A stretch of DNA of 64,000 nucleotides, from contig NZ_BBXD01000011.1 in the NCBI RefSeq assembly GCF_001570545.1, forward strand, positions 434,001 through 498,000, read 5' to 3'. This stretch comes from Herbidospora mongoliensis (lineage in GTDB: Bacteria > Actinomycetota > Actinomycetes > Streptosporangiales > Streptosporangiaceae). This document shows positions 24,599 to 35,864 of the stretch, piece by piece; the first letter of the stretch is position 1, and every line of letters begins with the position of its first letter. The notes beneath the pieces are model-generated. The model made no database searches, had not been told where the DNA came from, and worked only from the letters and a program-made list of their open reading frames with translations. The position numbers were made by a program, and so were the translations under genes.

Positions 24599-25717
24599 CT
24601 ACCTGGCCAGGATGTCGTCGAGGTTGTAGGCCACCGGCACTTCGAGCTGCTCAAACGTGCACGACTCGGGGGTGCGGTCGGTGCGCCAGCGGCGGAACTG
24701 GGCCGTGTGCCGGAACCGCACGCCCTCCATGTGGTCGTAGGCCACCTCGATCACCAGCTCGGGCCGCAGCGGGATGAACGACAGGTCCTTCTTGGCGTTC
24801 CACCGGGAGATCGCGCCGGGCAGCCGCTGCCCCTCGGGACCGCCGCCGACCCCGGCTCCGGCCCAGGCCGCCCACTCGCCCCACGGATGCTCGGCCGGAT
24901 CGGTCACCTTGTAGGGCTCCAGTTCGGCCACCAGCTCCTCGCGCCGCTTCATCGGGAACGACGCCGACACCCCGACGTGGTGCAGCTTCCCGTCGTCGCC
25001 GTAGAGCCCGAGCAGGAGCGACCCCACGATCGGCCCCGACTTGTGCTCGCGGTATCCGGCCACCACGACGTCGCAGGTCCGTTCGTGCTTCACCTTGAAC
25101 ATGACGCGTTTGTCCTGTTCATAGGCGATCCCGCCCGGCTTGACGATGATCCCGTCGAGCCCGGCCCCCTCGAACATCTCGAACCACTCGACCGCCTGCT
25201 CCTGGTTCGTGGTGATCGGCGTCAACCGCACCGAGTCGCCGGCCTTGGCCGTCGCCTCGACGAGCAACCGGCGCCGCTCCGAGAACGGCCGGTCCATCAG
25301 GTTCTCGTCGTCGAGAGCGAGCAGATCGAACGCGATGAACGACGCGGGCGTCGCCTCGGACAGCAGCTTCACCCGCGAGGCGGCGGGGTGGATGCGCTGC
25401 TGGAGGGCCTCGAAGTCGAGCACCGGCCCGCGCATCACCACGATCTCGCCGTCGAGCACGCACCGCTCCGGCAGCTCGCGCTTGATCGCCTCGATGACCT
25501 CGGGGAAGTAGCGGGTGAACGGGCGTTCGTTGCGACTGCCCAGGAACACCTCGTCGCCGTCGCGGAAGACGACGCAGCGGAAGCCGTCCCATTTGGGTTC
25601 GTAGAACAGGGAGCCGTTCTGCTCCGGCATCTTCTTGACCGCCTTGGCCAGCATCGGCGAGACGGGCGGCCGCACCGGCAGGCCGGGCACGGGCGAATCG
25701 GGTGCGGGCTGGGTCAT
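24599..25717 (-). CDS. ligC: ATP-dependent DNA ligase, LigC type
   Basis: This 372-residue ligase has the nucleotidyltransferase domain followed by an OB-fold domain and no polymerase or nuclease domain. The adenylated lysine is K42 in the motif EPKWDGFR; motif III (SFIAFDLLALDD), motif IV (DGIIVKPG) and motif V (VMFKVKHER) are visible. In mycobacteria LigC works with PolD/Prim-PolC in repair of oxidised or abasic sites. A separate LigD-type polymerase lies at 29327-30322 on the same strand. The ATG overlaps the upstream reductase stop and follows CAGGAGGGG. Confidence 0.9.
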   Translation of the reverse strand: MTQPAPDSPVPGLPVRPPVSPMLAKAVKKMPEQNGSLFYEPKWDGFRCVVFRDGDEVFLGSRNERPFTRYFPEVIEAIKRELPERCVLDGEIVVMRGPVLDFEALQQRIHPAASRVKLLSEATPASFIAFDLLALDDENLMDRPFSERRRLLVEATAKAGDSVRLTPITTNQEQAVEWFEMFEGAGLDGIIVKPGGIAYEQDKRVMFKVKHERTCDVVVAGYREHKSGPIVGSLLLGLYGDDGKLHHVGVSASFPMKRREELVAELEPYKVTDPAEHPWGEWAAWAGAGVGGGPEGQRLPGAISRWNAKKDLSFIPLRPELVIEVAYDHMEGVRFRHTAQFRRWRTDRTPESCTFEQLEVPVAYNLDDILAR

Positions 25718-26448
25718 GGCCCCTCCTGAGTGGCTTCACGGATGTAGCGGCAGAACAGCGAGCCCTCCTCCTCCAGCACCCCGGCCAGCGTGAACGAGGT
25801 GTGGGAGGCGGTGCCGTTGAGCACCCGGGCGGCGTCGCCGCCGATCATCAGGGGGGAGACGGTCAGGCACAGCTCGTCGACCAGGGCGGCCGCCGCGAGC
25901 TGGGCGTTGAGGCGCGGGCCGCCCTCGCACAGGATGCGCCCGAGGCCCTCGGCGCGGAGCCGGGCGACCGCTTCGGCCAGGTCGACGCGCTGCTCCCCGG
26001 CCACGATCACGTCGGCCCAGCGGGCCGCCTCGGCCCTGCGGTCGGCCGGGGCCGACTCGGTGGTGATCACGATCGTGCGGGACTCGGGGGCGCACTCGGT
26101 GAACAGGGCGCCGCCGAGGTCGAGGTCGAGCTTGCGGGTGATCACGGCCACCGGCGGGGCGGCGGAGCGCCCCTCGCGCAGGGGCCGCCAGGCGTCACGG
26201 GGCTTCGAGGGGCCGTAGCCCTCGATCCGAACGGTCGCGCCGCCCGCCACCACGACGTCGGCGAGACCGCGCAGAGTCATGAAGACCCGCCGATCACCTG
26301 GTGAGGACAGCCCCCTGGACAGGCCCTTCAGCCAGGCTCCGCCGTCGGCGCTGGCCACCATGTTGAGGCGCAGCCACTCGGCCTGAGGGTAGGCGTAGAC
26401 CGACGAGAGGTCGGGATCGTCGGCCGGCTCGGGATGTATCTGGCGCAC
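25714..26448 (-). CDS. Pyrimidine reductase / RibD C-terminal-domain protein
   Basis: This 244-residue protein has the dihydrofolate-reductase-like RibD_C fold. Visible motifs are LNMVASADG (29-37), the NADPH-binding GGATVRIEGYGP, and ILCEGGPRLNAQL near residue 172. RibD_C proteins reduce a ribosylamino-pyrimidine in riboflavin synthesis, but stand-alone actinobacterial homologues often have other or unknown NADPH-dependent activity. No other rib gene is nearby. The GTG start has only a weak ribosome site. The gene overlaps ligC by 4 bp. Confidence 0.85.
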   Translation of the reverse strand: MRQIHPEPADDPDLSSVYAYPQAEWLRLNMVASADGGAWLKGLSRGLSSPGDRRVFMTLRGLADVVVAGGATVRIEGYGPSKPRDAWRPLREGRSAAPPVAVITRKLDLDLGGALFTECAPESRTIVITTESAPADRRAEAARWADVIVAGEQRVDLAEAVARLRAEGLGRILCEGGPRLNAQLAAAALVDELCLTVSPLMIGGDAARVLNGTASHTSFTLAGVLEEEGSLFCRYIREATQEGP

Positions 26449-26577
26449 GACCCCACACTTTCACAGCCCTCCGACAAGCAGGGAGAGCGTCCCAAGGAGT
26501 AACGGTTTGATGTCAAGCGGTCGCCGATTGTCAGGTTCGGTGTTGGATCGAACCAGATGTGGTCGGAGGGGGTTTTC

Positions 26578-26978
26578 GTGCCGCTTGTCGTGTTGATCGT
26601 GTGGTTGCTCGCCGCGTCGGTCGGTGTCTATCTGCTTTACCTGTGGTTACGTGGTGGGGGGCTGCGTCAGCAGGCCACCAAGGTGACCAGTTTCCCGGTG
26701 GCGTTGATCTTCAGCCATCCGCTGTTGGCGGTGACCGGACTGGGTTTGTGGGTGGCCTTTATGGTCACCAGAGTCAGCGCCTACGCCTGGGGCTCGTTCG
26801 GCGCCCTGTGCCTGGTGGCTTTTCTGGGCTTCGTGATGTTCACCCGCTGGCTCGGCGGCGGGCGCCACGCGCGAGGGGCCGAGAAGCGGTTCCCGCTGCT
26901 GGCGGTGGGCCTCCATGGGCTGGCCGGGGTGAGCACGTTCGTGCTGGTGCTGCTGACGGCGGCGGAGCTGACGACCCG

Positions 26979-26982
<4 letters not shown>
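26578..26982 (+). CDS. Four-helix membrane protein of unknown function
   Basis: A 134-residue protein with four predicted membrane helices (about 3-23, 40-60, 65-87, 107-130) and short charged loops. I do not recognise a family. I chose GTG 26578 because GGAGGG lies 8 nt upstream and the first helix then begins at residue 3. ATG 26557 adds seven residues without a ribosome site. Its stop overlaps the glgX stop on the opposite strand. Confidence 0.7.
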
Positions 26983-29099
<2,117 letters not shown>

Positions 29100-29303
29100 G
29101 CAGGTCCTATTCTCGCGTCCGGGATTTTCCCTACCCGTTCATTCGATTTAACACAGGTGGGAGCCCTACCCAACAGGAGCCGGAAGAGCCACATGAATGG
29201 ATCAGTGGGCGGAGTAGCAGGTCTCTCAGGGCCCCCATGACGCCGTCAGGATGAATGCCGCGACTGTGACCGGCAAGATTACACTGCGCCCGAACGGCGC
29301 TAC

Positions 29304-29323
29304 TCGGGGGGACGACCCCCCGA
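29304..29323. terminator. Hairpin after the LigD-type polymerase gene
   Basis: TCGGGGGG and CCCCCCGA pair around a 4-base loop, 3 nt beyond the stop codon of the minus-strand polymerase gene. There is no U-tract, so termination is uncertain. The rest of 29100-29303 is the glgX promoter region with no ORF I can support. Confidence 0.5.
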
Positions 29324-29326
29324 AAC

Positions 29327-30322
29327 CTACTCGGGACGGGCCTTGGACGGCTGCACGCGCTTGGGCTCCCCCGGCATCTTGGGATAGTTGGGCGGATAGG
29401 GCATGTCGCCCCGGCCGTCCTTCTCGTACACCTCAAGAAGCCCCGTCAGATCACACGCCACCTCGTCGATGCCCTCGTGGGGGTCGCCGATCTTCGCGAA
29501 CCGGGCCGGCATGGTGCGCATCGTGAAGTCGGCGGGGTCGCACGACTCCAGCTCCTCCCAGGTCACCGGGGCCGAGACCTGCCCGTCGGGCCGGGCCCGC
29601 ACCGAGTAGGCCGACACGACGGTCCGGTCGAGGGCGTTCTGGTTGAAGTCGATGAAGACGCGCTCGCCGCGCTCCTCCTTCCACCAGGCGGTGGTCGCGA
29701 GGTCGGGGACGCGCTTCTCCACCTCGCGGGCGAACCCGATGCCGGCGTATCTGACCTCGGTGAACGTCCACTGCGGCTGGAGCCGGACGGTGATGTGGAT
29801 GCCCCGGTTCCCGGACGTCTTCGGGAACCCCGTCAGCCCGAGATCGGCGAGCACCTCACGGGCCGCGAAGGCCACCTTGCGGGCTTCCTCGAAGCCGGTG
29901 CCGGGCTGCGGGTCGATGTCGATGCGCAGCTCGTCGGGGTGGTGCAGGTCGGGCACCCGGGCCGCCCACGGGTGGAAGTCGATCGTGCCGAGGTTGGCGC
30001 ACCAGGCGATGCCGGCCACCTCGGTCGGGCGGAACGCGTCGGCGGTGCGGCCGGACGGGAAGTGCACCTCGGCGGTCTCCAGCCAGTCGGGGTGCTTGGG
30101 CATCCGCTTCTGGTAGATCGCGTCGGTCTGCACCCCGTCGGGATGCCTCTTGATGTACGTCGGCCGATCGCGCACGGCGCGCAGGATGCCGTCGCCGACA
30201 CTGAGGTAGTACTCCACGAGCTCGCGCTTGGTCGCGCCGATGCCCGGGAAGTAGATCTTGTCGGGGTTGGTGACCTTGACGGTCCGTCCCCCGGCCTCGA
30301 TTTCGATGAATGGCGAAGGCAT
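29327..30322 (-). CDS. LigD-type DNA repair polymerase (PolD/Prim-PolC)
   Basis: This 331-residue protein is a stand-alone archaeo-eukaryotic-primase polymerase of the LigD polymerase family. Metal-binding aspartates D135 and D137 lie in RIDIDPQPG, and the SGNRGIH motif follows. Such enzymes fill gaps with ribo- or deoxynucleotides in end joining or excision repair. No ku gene and no nuclease domain is present here, so pairing with the LigC-type ligase at 24599-25717 (as in the mycobacterial LigC/Prim-PolC pathway) is likely. The ATG start at 30322 is divergent from msrB. Confidence 0.9.
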   Translation of the reverse strand: MPSPFIEIEAGGRTVKVTNPDKIYFPGIGATKRELVEYYLSVGDGILRAVRDRPTYIKRHPDGVQTDAIYQKRMPKHPDWLETAEVHFPSGRTADAFRPTEVAGIAWCANLGTIDFHPWAARVPDLHHPDELRIDIDPQPGTGFEEARKVAFAAREVLADLGLTGFPKTSGNRGIHITVRLQPQWTFTEVRYAGIGFAREVEKRVPDLATTAWWKEERGERVFIDFNQNALDRTVVSAYSVRARPDGQVSAPVTWEELESCDPADFTMRTMPARFAKIGDPHEGIDEVACDLTGLLEVYEKDGRGDMPYPPNYPKMPGEPKRVQPSKARPE

Positions 30323-30406
30323 GTTCGAACCCTACCCACCGGGAAGGTTCCACCCTCCTGTTGAGTTGACCTAGGTGAAAACCCGTCCACAGAAGGCTGG
30401 TGGCTG

Positions 30407-30817
30407 ATGAACAAGGTCATGAAGACGGACGCCGAGTGGCGAGTCCAGCTCAACCCCGAGGAATATCGGGTCCTGCGCCAGGCCGGCACCGAGCGGCCCT
30501 TCACCGGTGAGTACGTCGACACCAAGACCGAGGGCGTCTACTCGTGTCGCGCCTGCGGCGCCGAGCTGTTCACCTCGGACAGCAAGTTCGAGTCGCACTG
30601 CGGCTGGCCCTCGTTCTACGAGCCCAGCGCGGCCGACCACGTGACCCTCATCGAGGATCGCAGCCTCGGCATGGCGCGCGTCGAGGTGCGCTGCGCGGCC
30701 TGTGACTCGCACCTGGGACACGTCTTCCACGGTGAGGGTTACCCGACCCCCACTGACGACCGCTACTGCATCAACTCCGTATCGCTCAAGCTCAGGACTT
30801 CGGCTTCGGATAAGTAA
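30407..30817 (+). CDS. msrB: Peptide-methionine (R)-S-oxide reductase
   Basis: MsrB reduces R-methionine sulfoxide in proteins. This 136-residue protein has the zinc cysteines C47/C50 (CRAC) and C96/C99 (CAAC), the catalytic Cys121 (RYCINS) and a second cysteine C65 before GWPSF. All signature residues are intact. The ATG at 30407 has AGGCTGGTGG upstream; ATG 30419 is possible. Its last 26 bp overlap the convergent gene at 30792. Confidence 0.97.
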   Translation: MNKVMKTDAEWRVQLNPEEYRVLRQAGTERPFTGEYVDTKTEGVYSCRACGAELFTSDSKFESHCGWPSFYEPSAADHVTLIEDRSLGMARVEVRCAACDSHLGHVFHGEGYPTPTDDRYCINSVSLKLRTSASDK

Positions 30818-31364
30818 CCCGGCAGTCGTCGTCCTTCGGGCCGAGCACATTGGCCAGCACCGGGTTGCCGTTGCCCCCGGTGCGGGCCTGCACGAACACC
30901 ACCCGCTTCTTCACCCCGAGCTCGGCCAGATACTGCATGCCCCGCTCGCAGAGCCGGATCGCGGTCGGGGAGTTATCGGAAGACTCCCCTAAGTCGGTGT
31001 AGATGCGCAGGTAGGTGCCGGTGGTGCGGATGTCGGTGATCCGCTTGTGGGTCGCGTCGTCCCACCGTTCGTCGAAGTAGGCGAGCGCGTCCTTGTCGGA
31101 GTATTTCGACTCCTTGCGCTCGGCCTCCTTCTCTTCCTTCTCCGCCTCCGCCGGTGCCGCCGCCGCCGGAGCGGTCGCGGCCTTCGCCGGCGCGGGCTCC
31201 TCGATCGACGCGACGCGCACGGGCGCCTGCTCCCCGCGCGACGCGAGGAGGGGCACCACGACGGCCGTCACTCCGAGCCCCAGGCACGAGACACCGACGA
31301 CCACCTCTGTGGCCCGAGATCGTGACCTGCGGCGTTTCCCCGTGGATCGTGCCATATTCATCAT
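30792..31364 (-). CDS. Membrane-anchored protein of unknown function
   Basis: This 190-residue protein has a basic cytoplasmic N-terminus (residues 5-18), one membrane helix (about 20-42), and an Ala/Pro/Glu/Lys-rich linker (55-88). A C-terminal extracytoplasmic domain of about 95 residues follows with two cysteines (in IRLCERGM and DDDCRVTY) that could form a disulfide. I recognise no family. The start has three nearby ATGs (31364, 31361, 31355). It is upstream of nothing on its strand except the convergent msrB. Confidence 0.75.
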   Translation of the reverse strand: MMNMARSTGKRRRSRSRATEVVVGVSCLGLGVTAVVVPLLASRGEQAPVRVASIEEPAPAKAATAPAAAAPAEAEKEEKEAERKESKYSDKDALAYFDERWDDATHKRITDIRTTGTYLRIYTDLGESSDNSPTAIRLCERGMQYLAELGVKKRVVFVQARTGGNGNPVLANVLGPKDDDCRVTYPKPKS

Positions 31365-31394
31365 TTGCCCACGAGTATGCCAAGAACGGGCGAC

Positions 31395-32096
31395 TTACGG
31401 CAGCGCGTTGACGAGTTCGGTCACGGGCTTGCGGGAACCGGTGTAGAAGGGGATCTCGATGCGCGTGTGCTCCCTGGCCTTGGCGCCGCGCAGGTGGCGC
31501 ATGAGGTCGACGATGCGGTGCAGTTCGTCGGCCTCGAAGGCGAGCATCCACTCGAAGTCGTTCAGCGCGAAGCAGGCCACCGTGTTGGCGCGCACGTCGG
31601 GGTAGTCGCGGGCCATCCGGCCGTGCTCGGCCAGCATCGCCCGGCGCTCGCCGTCTTCCATCAGGTACCACTCCAGCGACCGCACGAACGGGTAGACGCT
31701 CACGAAGCCGCGCGGCTCCTCCTCGGCCAGGAAGGCCGGGATGTGCGACTTGTTGAACTCGGCCGGGCGGTGCAGCGCCATCGCCGACCAGACCGGCTCG
31801 CTGGCCCGCCCGAGCGCGGTGCGGCGGAACCGGGCGTAGACCTCCTGGAGGTCCTCCGCGGTCGGGGCGTGCCACCAGAACATGTAGTCGGCGTCGGCGC
31901 GGAACCCGGCCACGTCGTAGGCGCCGCGGGTGACCACGTCTTTCTGCGCGTACTGGTCGAGGAGTTCCTGCACCTCGTCGGCCACGGCGTCGCGTTCGGC
32001 CGGGAGGCCCTCGCGCAGCCGGAAGACCGACCACATGGTGTAGCGGATCACATTGTTGAGGTCACGTGCCTTGGGCCGCGTGGTGCCGTCCGTCAT
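31395..32096 (-). CDS. chdC: Coproheme decarboxylase
   Basis: ChdC (HemQ) converts iron-coproporphyrin III to haem b, the last step of the coproporphyrin-dependent pathway. This 233-residue protein has the residues reported for actinobacterial ChdC: catalytic Tyr135 (SVYPFVRS), distal His118 (KSHIPAF) and proximal His158 (LAEHGRM). The ATG overlaps the 3' end of hemY by 35 bp, so the two are co-expressed. Confidence 0.96.
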   Translation of the reverse strand: MTDGTTRPKARDLNNVIRYTMWSVFRLREGLPAERDAVADEVQELLDQYAQKDVVTRGAYDVAGFRADADYMFWWHAPTAEDLQEVYARFRRTALGRASEPVWSAMALHRPAEFNKSHIPAFLAEEEPRGFVSVYPFVRSLEWYLMEDGERRAMLAEHGRMARDYPDVRANTVACFALNDFEWMLAFEADELHRIVDLMRHLRGAKAREHTRIEIPFYTGSRKPVTELVNALP

Positions 32097-33492
32097 GCCG
32101 CCATTCTGCCCGGGGATCCAGGTGGTCGAGAATCCGGGCGGCCGCCGCGCGGGCCGTCGCCGCCGTCGCCGGGATGCCCAGACCGTCGTACGCCGCCCCG
32201 CAAACCGCCAGCCCCGGAACCGCGGCCACCGCCGCGCGGATGCGGGCGACGCGGTCGTTGTGGCCGACGTCGTACTGCGGGAGGGCGCCGCCCCAGCGGG
32301 TGACCCGGGTGTCGGCCGGGAGACCGCGTACCCCCATGATCTCGGTCATCTCGTTCATGGCCAGGGTGGTCAGCTCGGTGTCGTCACGCTGGAGGAGGCG
32401 CTCCTCGCCGATGCGGCCGACCGAGCAGCGGACGAAGACGTAGCCGTGGTGGCTCAGGTGGGGCCACTTGACGCTGGAGAAGGTGACGGCCTTGACCGCG
32501 CGGCCCTCGACGGGCGGGGTGAGGTAGCCGCTGCCGCCGGGGAGCTTCGGGAAGGCGTCGATCGGATAGGCCAGCGTGACGATGGCCATGCTGGCGTAGT
32601 CGATCCGGGCCAGCTCGGCGGCGGCCTTGGGCACCTCCCTCTCCAGGAGGCGGGCCGCCGGGGTCGCCGGGACGGCCACCACGACCGCGTCGGCGTCCAT
32701 GACGTGCTCGTCGCGGGTGGGGCCGGTGATCAGTTGCCAGCCGGTGGGCGTACGGGACAGTTCCCGCACCATCACCCCGGTGCGGACCTGCGCGCCGGAC
32801 GCGGCGGCCAGCGCGGGCGGGAGGCTCCCGAGACCGCCTTTCAACGACGTGAAGACGTGGCCCGCGTTCGCGGGCGCGGCGCCCGCGATGTCGCGGGCGG
32901 CCCGCAGCAGCGACGCCTCGGAACGCGCGGCGGCGGCCACCGCCGGCATGGTCGCCTCCAGCGAGAGCCGGTCGGCGTAACCGGCGTAGACGCCGCCGAG
33001 CAGCGGCTCGACCAGCCGGTCGACCACCTCGTCGCCCATCCGCGCCCGGACGTAGGAGCCCACCGAGACGTCGGTCGTCACCAGCGTCGCCGGCAGGACC
33101 TGGTCGAGCGGCACCCGGGCCAGCCCGGCCGGAGACAGCACCCCCGAGCGGGCCAGCGCCACCAGGTCGGACGGCACGCCCATGACCTGCCGCTTCGGCA
33201 TCGGCCGTAGCTCGCCCCGGGAGAGGATGCTCGCGCCGGTCGTGCCGGGATCGACCAGATCGCCGCCGAGCCCGGCCAGCCTGGCCAGTTCGATGCCCTC
33301 GGGGCGGCGGGCCAGCATCGACTCGGCGCCCGCGTCGACCGGCACCCCCGCCACGTCGGTGGCGACGAGCTTGCCGCCGATCCGCCCCGCGCCGTCGAGC
33401 ACGGTCACCCGGACGCGGTCGTTCCTCAGGTGCCAGGCGGCGGCCAGACCGGCGATGCCGCCCCCCACGACGACGACGTGAAATCGCTCCAT
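32062..33492 (-). CDS. hemY: Coproporphyrinogen III oxidase (HemY/CgoX type)
   Basis: This 476-residue FAD enzyme oxidises coproporphyrinogen III to coproporphyrin III in the actinobacterial haem pathway. The dinucleotide motif [16 protein letters not shown] starts at residue 6. The C-terminal FAD motif is seen in [17 protein letters not shown] chose ATG 33492 ([12 protein letters not shown]); the frame stays open to 33618, but that part does not resemble the family. The divergent DUF4349 lipoprotein starts 77 bp away. hemH is not in the window. Confidence 0.94.
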   Translation of the reverse strand: MERFHVVVVGGGIAGLAAAWHLRNDRVRVTVLDGAGRIGGKLVATDVAGVPVDAGAESMLARRPEGIELARLAGLGGDLVDPGTTGASILSRGELRPMPKRQVMGVPSDLVALARSGVLSPAGLARVPLDQVLPATLVTTDVSVGSYVRARMGDEVVDRLVEPLLGGVYAGYADRLSLEATMPAVAAAARSEASLLRAARDIAGAAPANAGHVFTSLKGGLGSLPPALAAASGAQVRTGVMVRELSRTPTGWQLITGPTRDEHVMDADAVVVAVPATPAARLLEREVPKAAAELARIDYASMAIVTLAYPIDAFPKLPGGSGYLTPPVEGRAVKAVTFSSVKWPHLSHHGYVFVRCSVGRIGEERLLQRDDTELTTLAMNEMTEIMGVRGLPADTRVTRWGGALPQYDVGHNDRVARIRAAVAAVPGLAVCGAAYDGLGIPATAATARAAAARILDHLDPRAEWRHDGRHHAAQGT

Positions 33493-33569
33493 GAGGATCA
33501 CCCTAAGGCCGTGACTGCATCGTGACGCGGAGCCCCAAACCGGTGACGCTCGGGGAACGTCAATGGTGC

Positions 33570-34577
33570 ATGAGCACATTGCGTTCACGCGCGATACTGC
33601 CGCTTGTCGTCGCGGCATTCTTCCTGACGGCGTGTGGAGCGAGCGACGGCGAGTCGGCGAGCGGCGTGTCCGCGGACGCCCCGGCTCCCGCGGCCGCTGG
33701 CGGCTCTTCTGAGTTCGCCCAGCCGATGAACCCCGACGCCAAAAGCGTGCCCGCCGACGGCGACACCCAGGCGACCGAGGCCGGCGAGGACCAGAAGGCG
33801 CCCGCGTCCGAGGCGAAAGTCGCGGTCGCCCCCGCCGACCGGGCGATCATCTACACGGCCGAGATGACCGTGCGGGCCAAGGACGTGGGCGCCGCCCTCG
33901 ACCAGGCCAAGCGCATGGTCACCGAGTCCGGCGGCTACGTCGCGGAGGAGCGCTCCAACTCCTCCTCGTCCCGCCAGGAGTCCACGATCACGTTCAAGAT
34001 CCCGCCGGCCCAATACCCGGGCACGATCAGCCGCCTGGGCAAGGAACTCGGCACCACCGAGCAGCTGCACCAGGGCACCCAGGACGTCACCGGCGAGGTC
34101 GCCGACGTCGAGGCCCGGGTGAAGTCGGCCGAGGCGGCGGTGGCGCAGTTCCGCACGCTGCTGACCAAGGCCGAGAAGATCGGCGAGATCATGGACATCG
34201 AGCGGGAGATCCAGGCCCGCACCTCCGACCTGGAGGCCCTCCAGGCCCGGCAGAAGTCCCTGGCCGAGCAGACCGGCATGGCCACCGTGACGATCACCCT
34301 CGTCGGCCCGTCGGCTCCCCCGGTCCAGCCGCAGGAGGAGGAGACGGGCTTCCTGGCCGGCCTGAAGGCGGGCTGGAAGGGCCTGGTCAACTTCGCCGAG
34401 GCGCTGTCGACGATCGTGGGCGCGCTGCTGCCGTGGCTGGTCGTGATCGCCGTCTTCCTCGTGATCGCGCTGCCGTTCTGGCGGCGGATGCGGCGGCGTC
34501 AGGAGGCGGTGCCGGCGGCTCCCCTCGCGGAGCGGGTCCCCGAGAAGCGGGATGAGGCGCTAGTCGAAAAGGAATGA
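33570..34577 (+). CDS. DUF4349 lipoprotein
   Basis: A 335-residue lipoprotein whose signal peptide ends in the lipobox LTAC (Cys near residue 23). A disordered Ala/Pro/Glu-rich region runs to about 90. The DUF4349 domain (about 95-255) includes a long coiled coil (VEARVKSAEAAVAQF ... RTSDLEALQARQKSL). One membrane helix (about 282-304) and a basic cytoplasmic tail end the protein. Function is unknown; the fold suggests an envelope-associated scaffold. Its 3' end overlaps the convergent gene by 18 bp. Confidence 0.88.
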   Translation: MSTLRSRAILPLVVAAFFLTACGASDGESASGVSADAPAPAAAGGSSEFAQPMNPDAKSVPADGDTQATEAGEDQKAPASEAKVAVAPADRAIIYTAEMTVRAKDVGAALDQAKRMVTESGGYVAEERSNSSSSRQESTITFKIPPAQYPGTISRLGKELGTTEQLHQGTQDVTGEVADVEARVKSAEAAVAQFRTLLTKAEKIGEIMDIEREIQARTSDLEALQARQKSLAEQTGMATVTITLVGPSAPPVQPQEEETGFLAGLKAGWKGLVNFAEALSTIVGALLPWLVVIAVFLVIALPFWRRMRRRQEAVPAAPLAERVPEKRDEALVEKE

Positions 34578-35321
34578 CCTCCAGTGCGGTGGTCCGGCGT
34601 CGCGGGATCCGTACCAGCCCTGCTGGTTGCGGAGCCGGGCGTCGGACCACAGCAGCACCCAGGAGGCGTGGCTGGGCATGAGGTGCCGGTCACGGGGGTT
34701 GTAGACGACGAACTCGCGGGTCCCGAAGGCGTCGAAGAAGAACCTCGGGAGTTCGAACGAGATGTTGTACGAGTCGCCGCCCTTCGCGTAGCGATACTGC
34801 CCGACGCCCCGGACACCCGGGTGGTAGTCGGGCCAGACGGCGTTGAGGGCGTCGGGGTAGCCGCCGAGGTCGGCCCGGCTGCGCTCGACGGCGGCGATCA
34901 TCTCGCCCGCGTTCGCGATGGCGGTGTCGCGGGCGTAGGCGGTCAGCGGCCGGTTGAGCGCGGCCTGCCCCGCCAGCGCGACGAGCGGCAGCACCACGAA
35001 GTAGACGGGCGAGGGCCGCCGGGCCAGCACCACGACCCAGAGCGCGAGCGACACCAGGCCCAGGATCAGCCCGAACTCGGCCGCGGCGGCCGCCGAGACC
35101 GCCAGAGCGGTGATCGTCAGGGTGACCGTCTGGGCGACTCTCCAGAACCGGTTGCGCGGCCAGATCAGCAGCGGCACCGAGGTGAGGAAGGCCAGAAGGC
35201 CCACTCCCCCGAAGATCTGCGCCAGCGTCGACAGGGGCATCGCCAGCGGGTCGTAGCCGCCCGGGAGATAGGGCGAGGCGATCAGCAGAAGGAGCGACGC
35301 CGAGAGCAGGGCCAACCGCAT
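34560..35321 (-). CDS. Membrane protein of unknown function
   Basis: A protein of about 253 residues with four hydrophobic helices in the first 125 residues. A soluble domain of about 130 residues follows, rich in aromatic residues (YPDALNAVWPDYHPG; FFFDAFGTREFVVYNP). I recognise no family; the soluble part could be extracytoplasmic. ATG 35321 is preferred; GTG 35330 is three codons upstream. No ribosome site is obvious. Confidence 0.72.
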   Translation of the reverse strand: MRLALLSASLLLLIASPYLPGGYDPLAMPLSTLAQIFGGVGLLAFLTSVPLLIWPRNRFWRVAQTVTLTITALAVSAAAAAEFGLILGLVSLALWVVVLARRPSPVYFVVLPLVALAGQAALNRPLTAYARDTAIANAGEMIAAVERSRADLGGYPDALNAVWPDYHPGVRGVGQYRYAKGGDSYNISFELPRFFFDAFGTREFVVYNPRDRHLMPSHASWVLLWSDARLRNQQGWYGSRDAGPPHWRSFLFD

Positions 35322-35405
35322 GGGGGTCACGGTAACGGTCGATCGGGAGAAATCGCGCAGATCCGGTGAGAGTCCCGGGGAACGGAAACCGGCGCGGGAA
35401 GCTCG

Positions 35406-35864
35406 TCAGTTCAGCGTTCTCGTCATGAAGACGCTCAGCGGGTCGGGCTTGTATCCGGCGAACGGTTCGCAGTAGGTGAAGCCGAATTTCTCGTACAGGG
35501 ACCTCGCCGGTGCGAAGAAATCGGCCGCACCGGTCTCCAGGCTCAGCCGGGTGAAGCCCCTGCGGGCCGACTCGGTGATGATGTGGGTCAGCACCAGCGA
35601 CGCGACCCCGCCACGCTTGCGCGCGGCGGCGGTCCGCATCGACTTCACTTCCGCGTGTACGGCGTCGAGCGCCTTGATCGCGCCGCAGCCGACGATCGCC
35701 CCGGCGTCGTGGACGGACCAGAAGGTCACCTCGGGGCGGCGCAGGCCGTCGAGGTCGAGGGCGTGTTTGCTCTCGGGCGGCGTGATCGCCCGCATCTCCC
35801 TGACGTGGTCCTCCAGGAAGGCCGCGATCTCCGGCCCCGAGAGGTCGTCGACCACGATCCGCAT
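35406..35864 (-). CDS. GNAT-family N-acetyltransferase
   Basis: A 152-residue GNAT protein. The acetyl-CoA-binding region is recognisable as KSMRTAAARKRGGVASLVL (about 73-91), with AR(K)RGG in place of Q/RxxGxG/A. Conserved strands flank it (VGCGAIKALD; LSLETG), and YEKFGF comes near the end. The substrate is unknown. Its ATG overlaps the hemE stop (TGATG), so it is co-translated with hemE, although no functional link is known. Confidence 0.88.
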   Translation of the reverse strand: MRIVVDDLSGPEIAAFLEDHVREMRAITPPESKHALDLDGLRRPEVTFWSVHDAGAIVGCGAIKALDAVHAEVKSMRTAAARKRGGVASLVLTHIITESARRGFTRLSLETGAADFFAPARSLYEKFGFTYCEPFAGYKPDPLSVFMTRTLN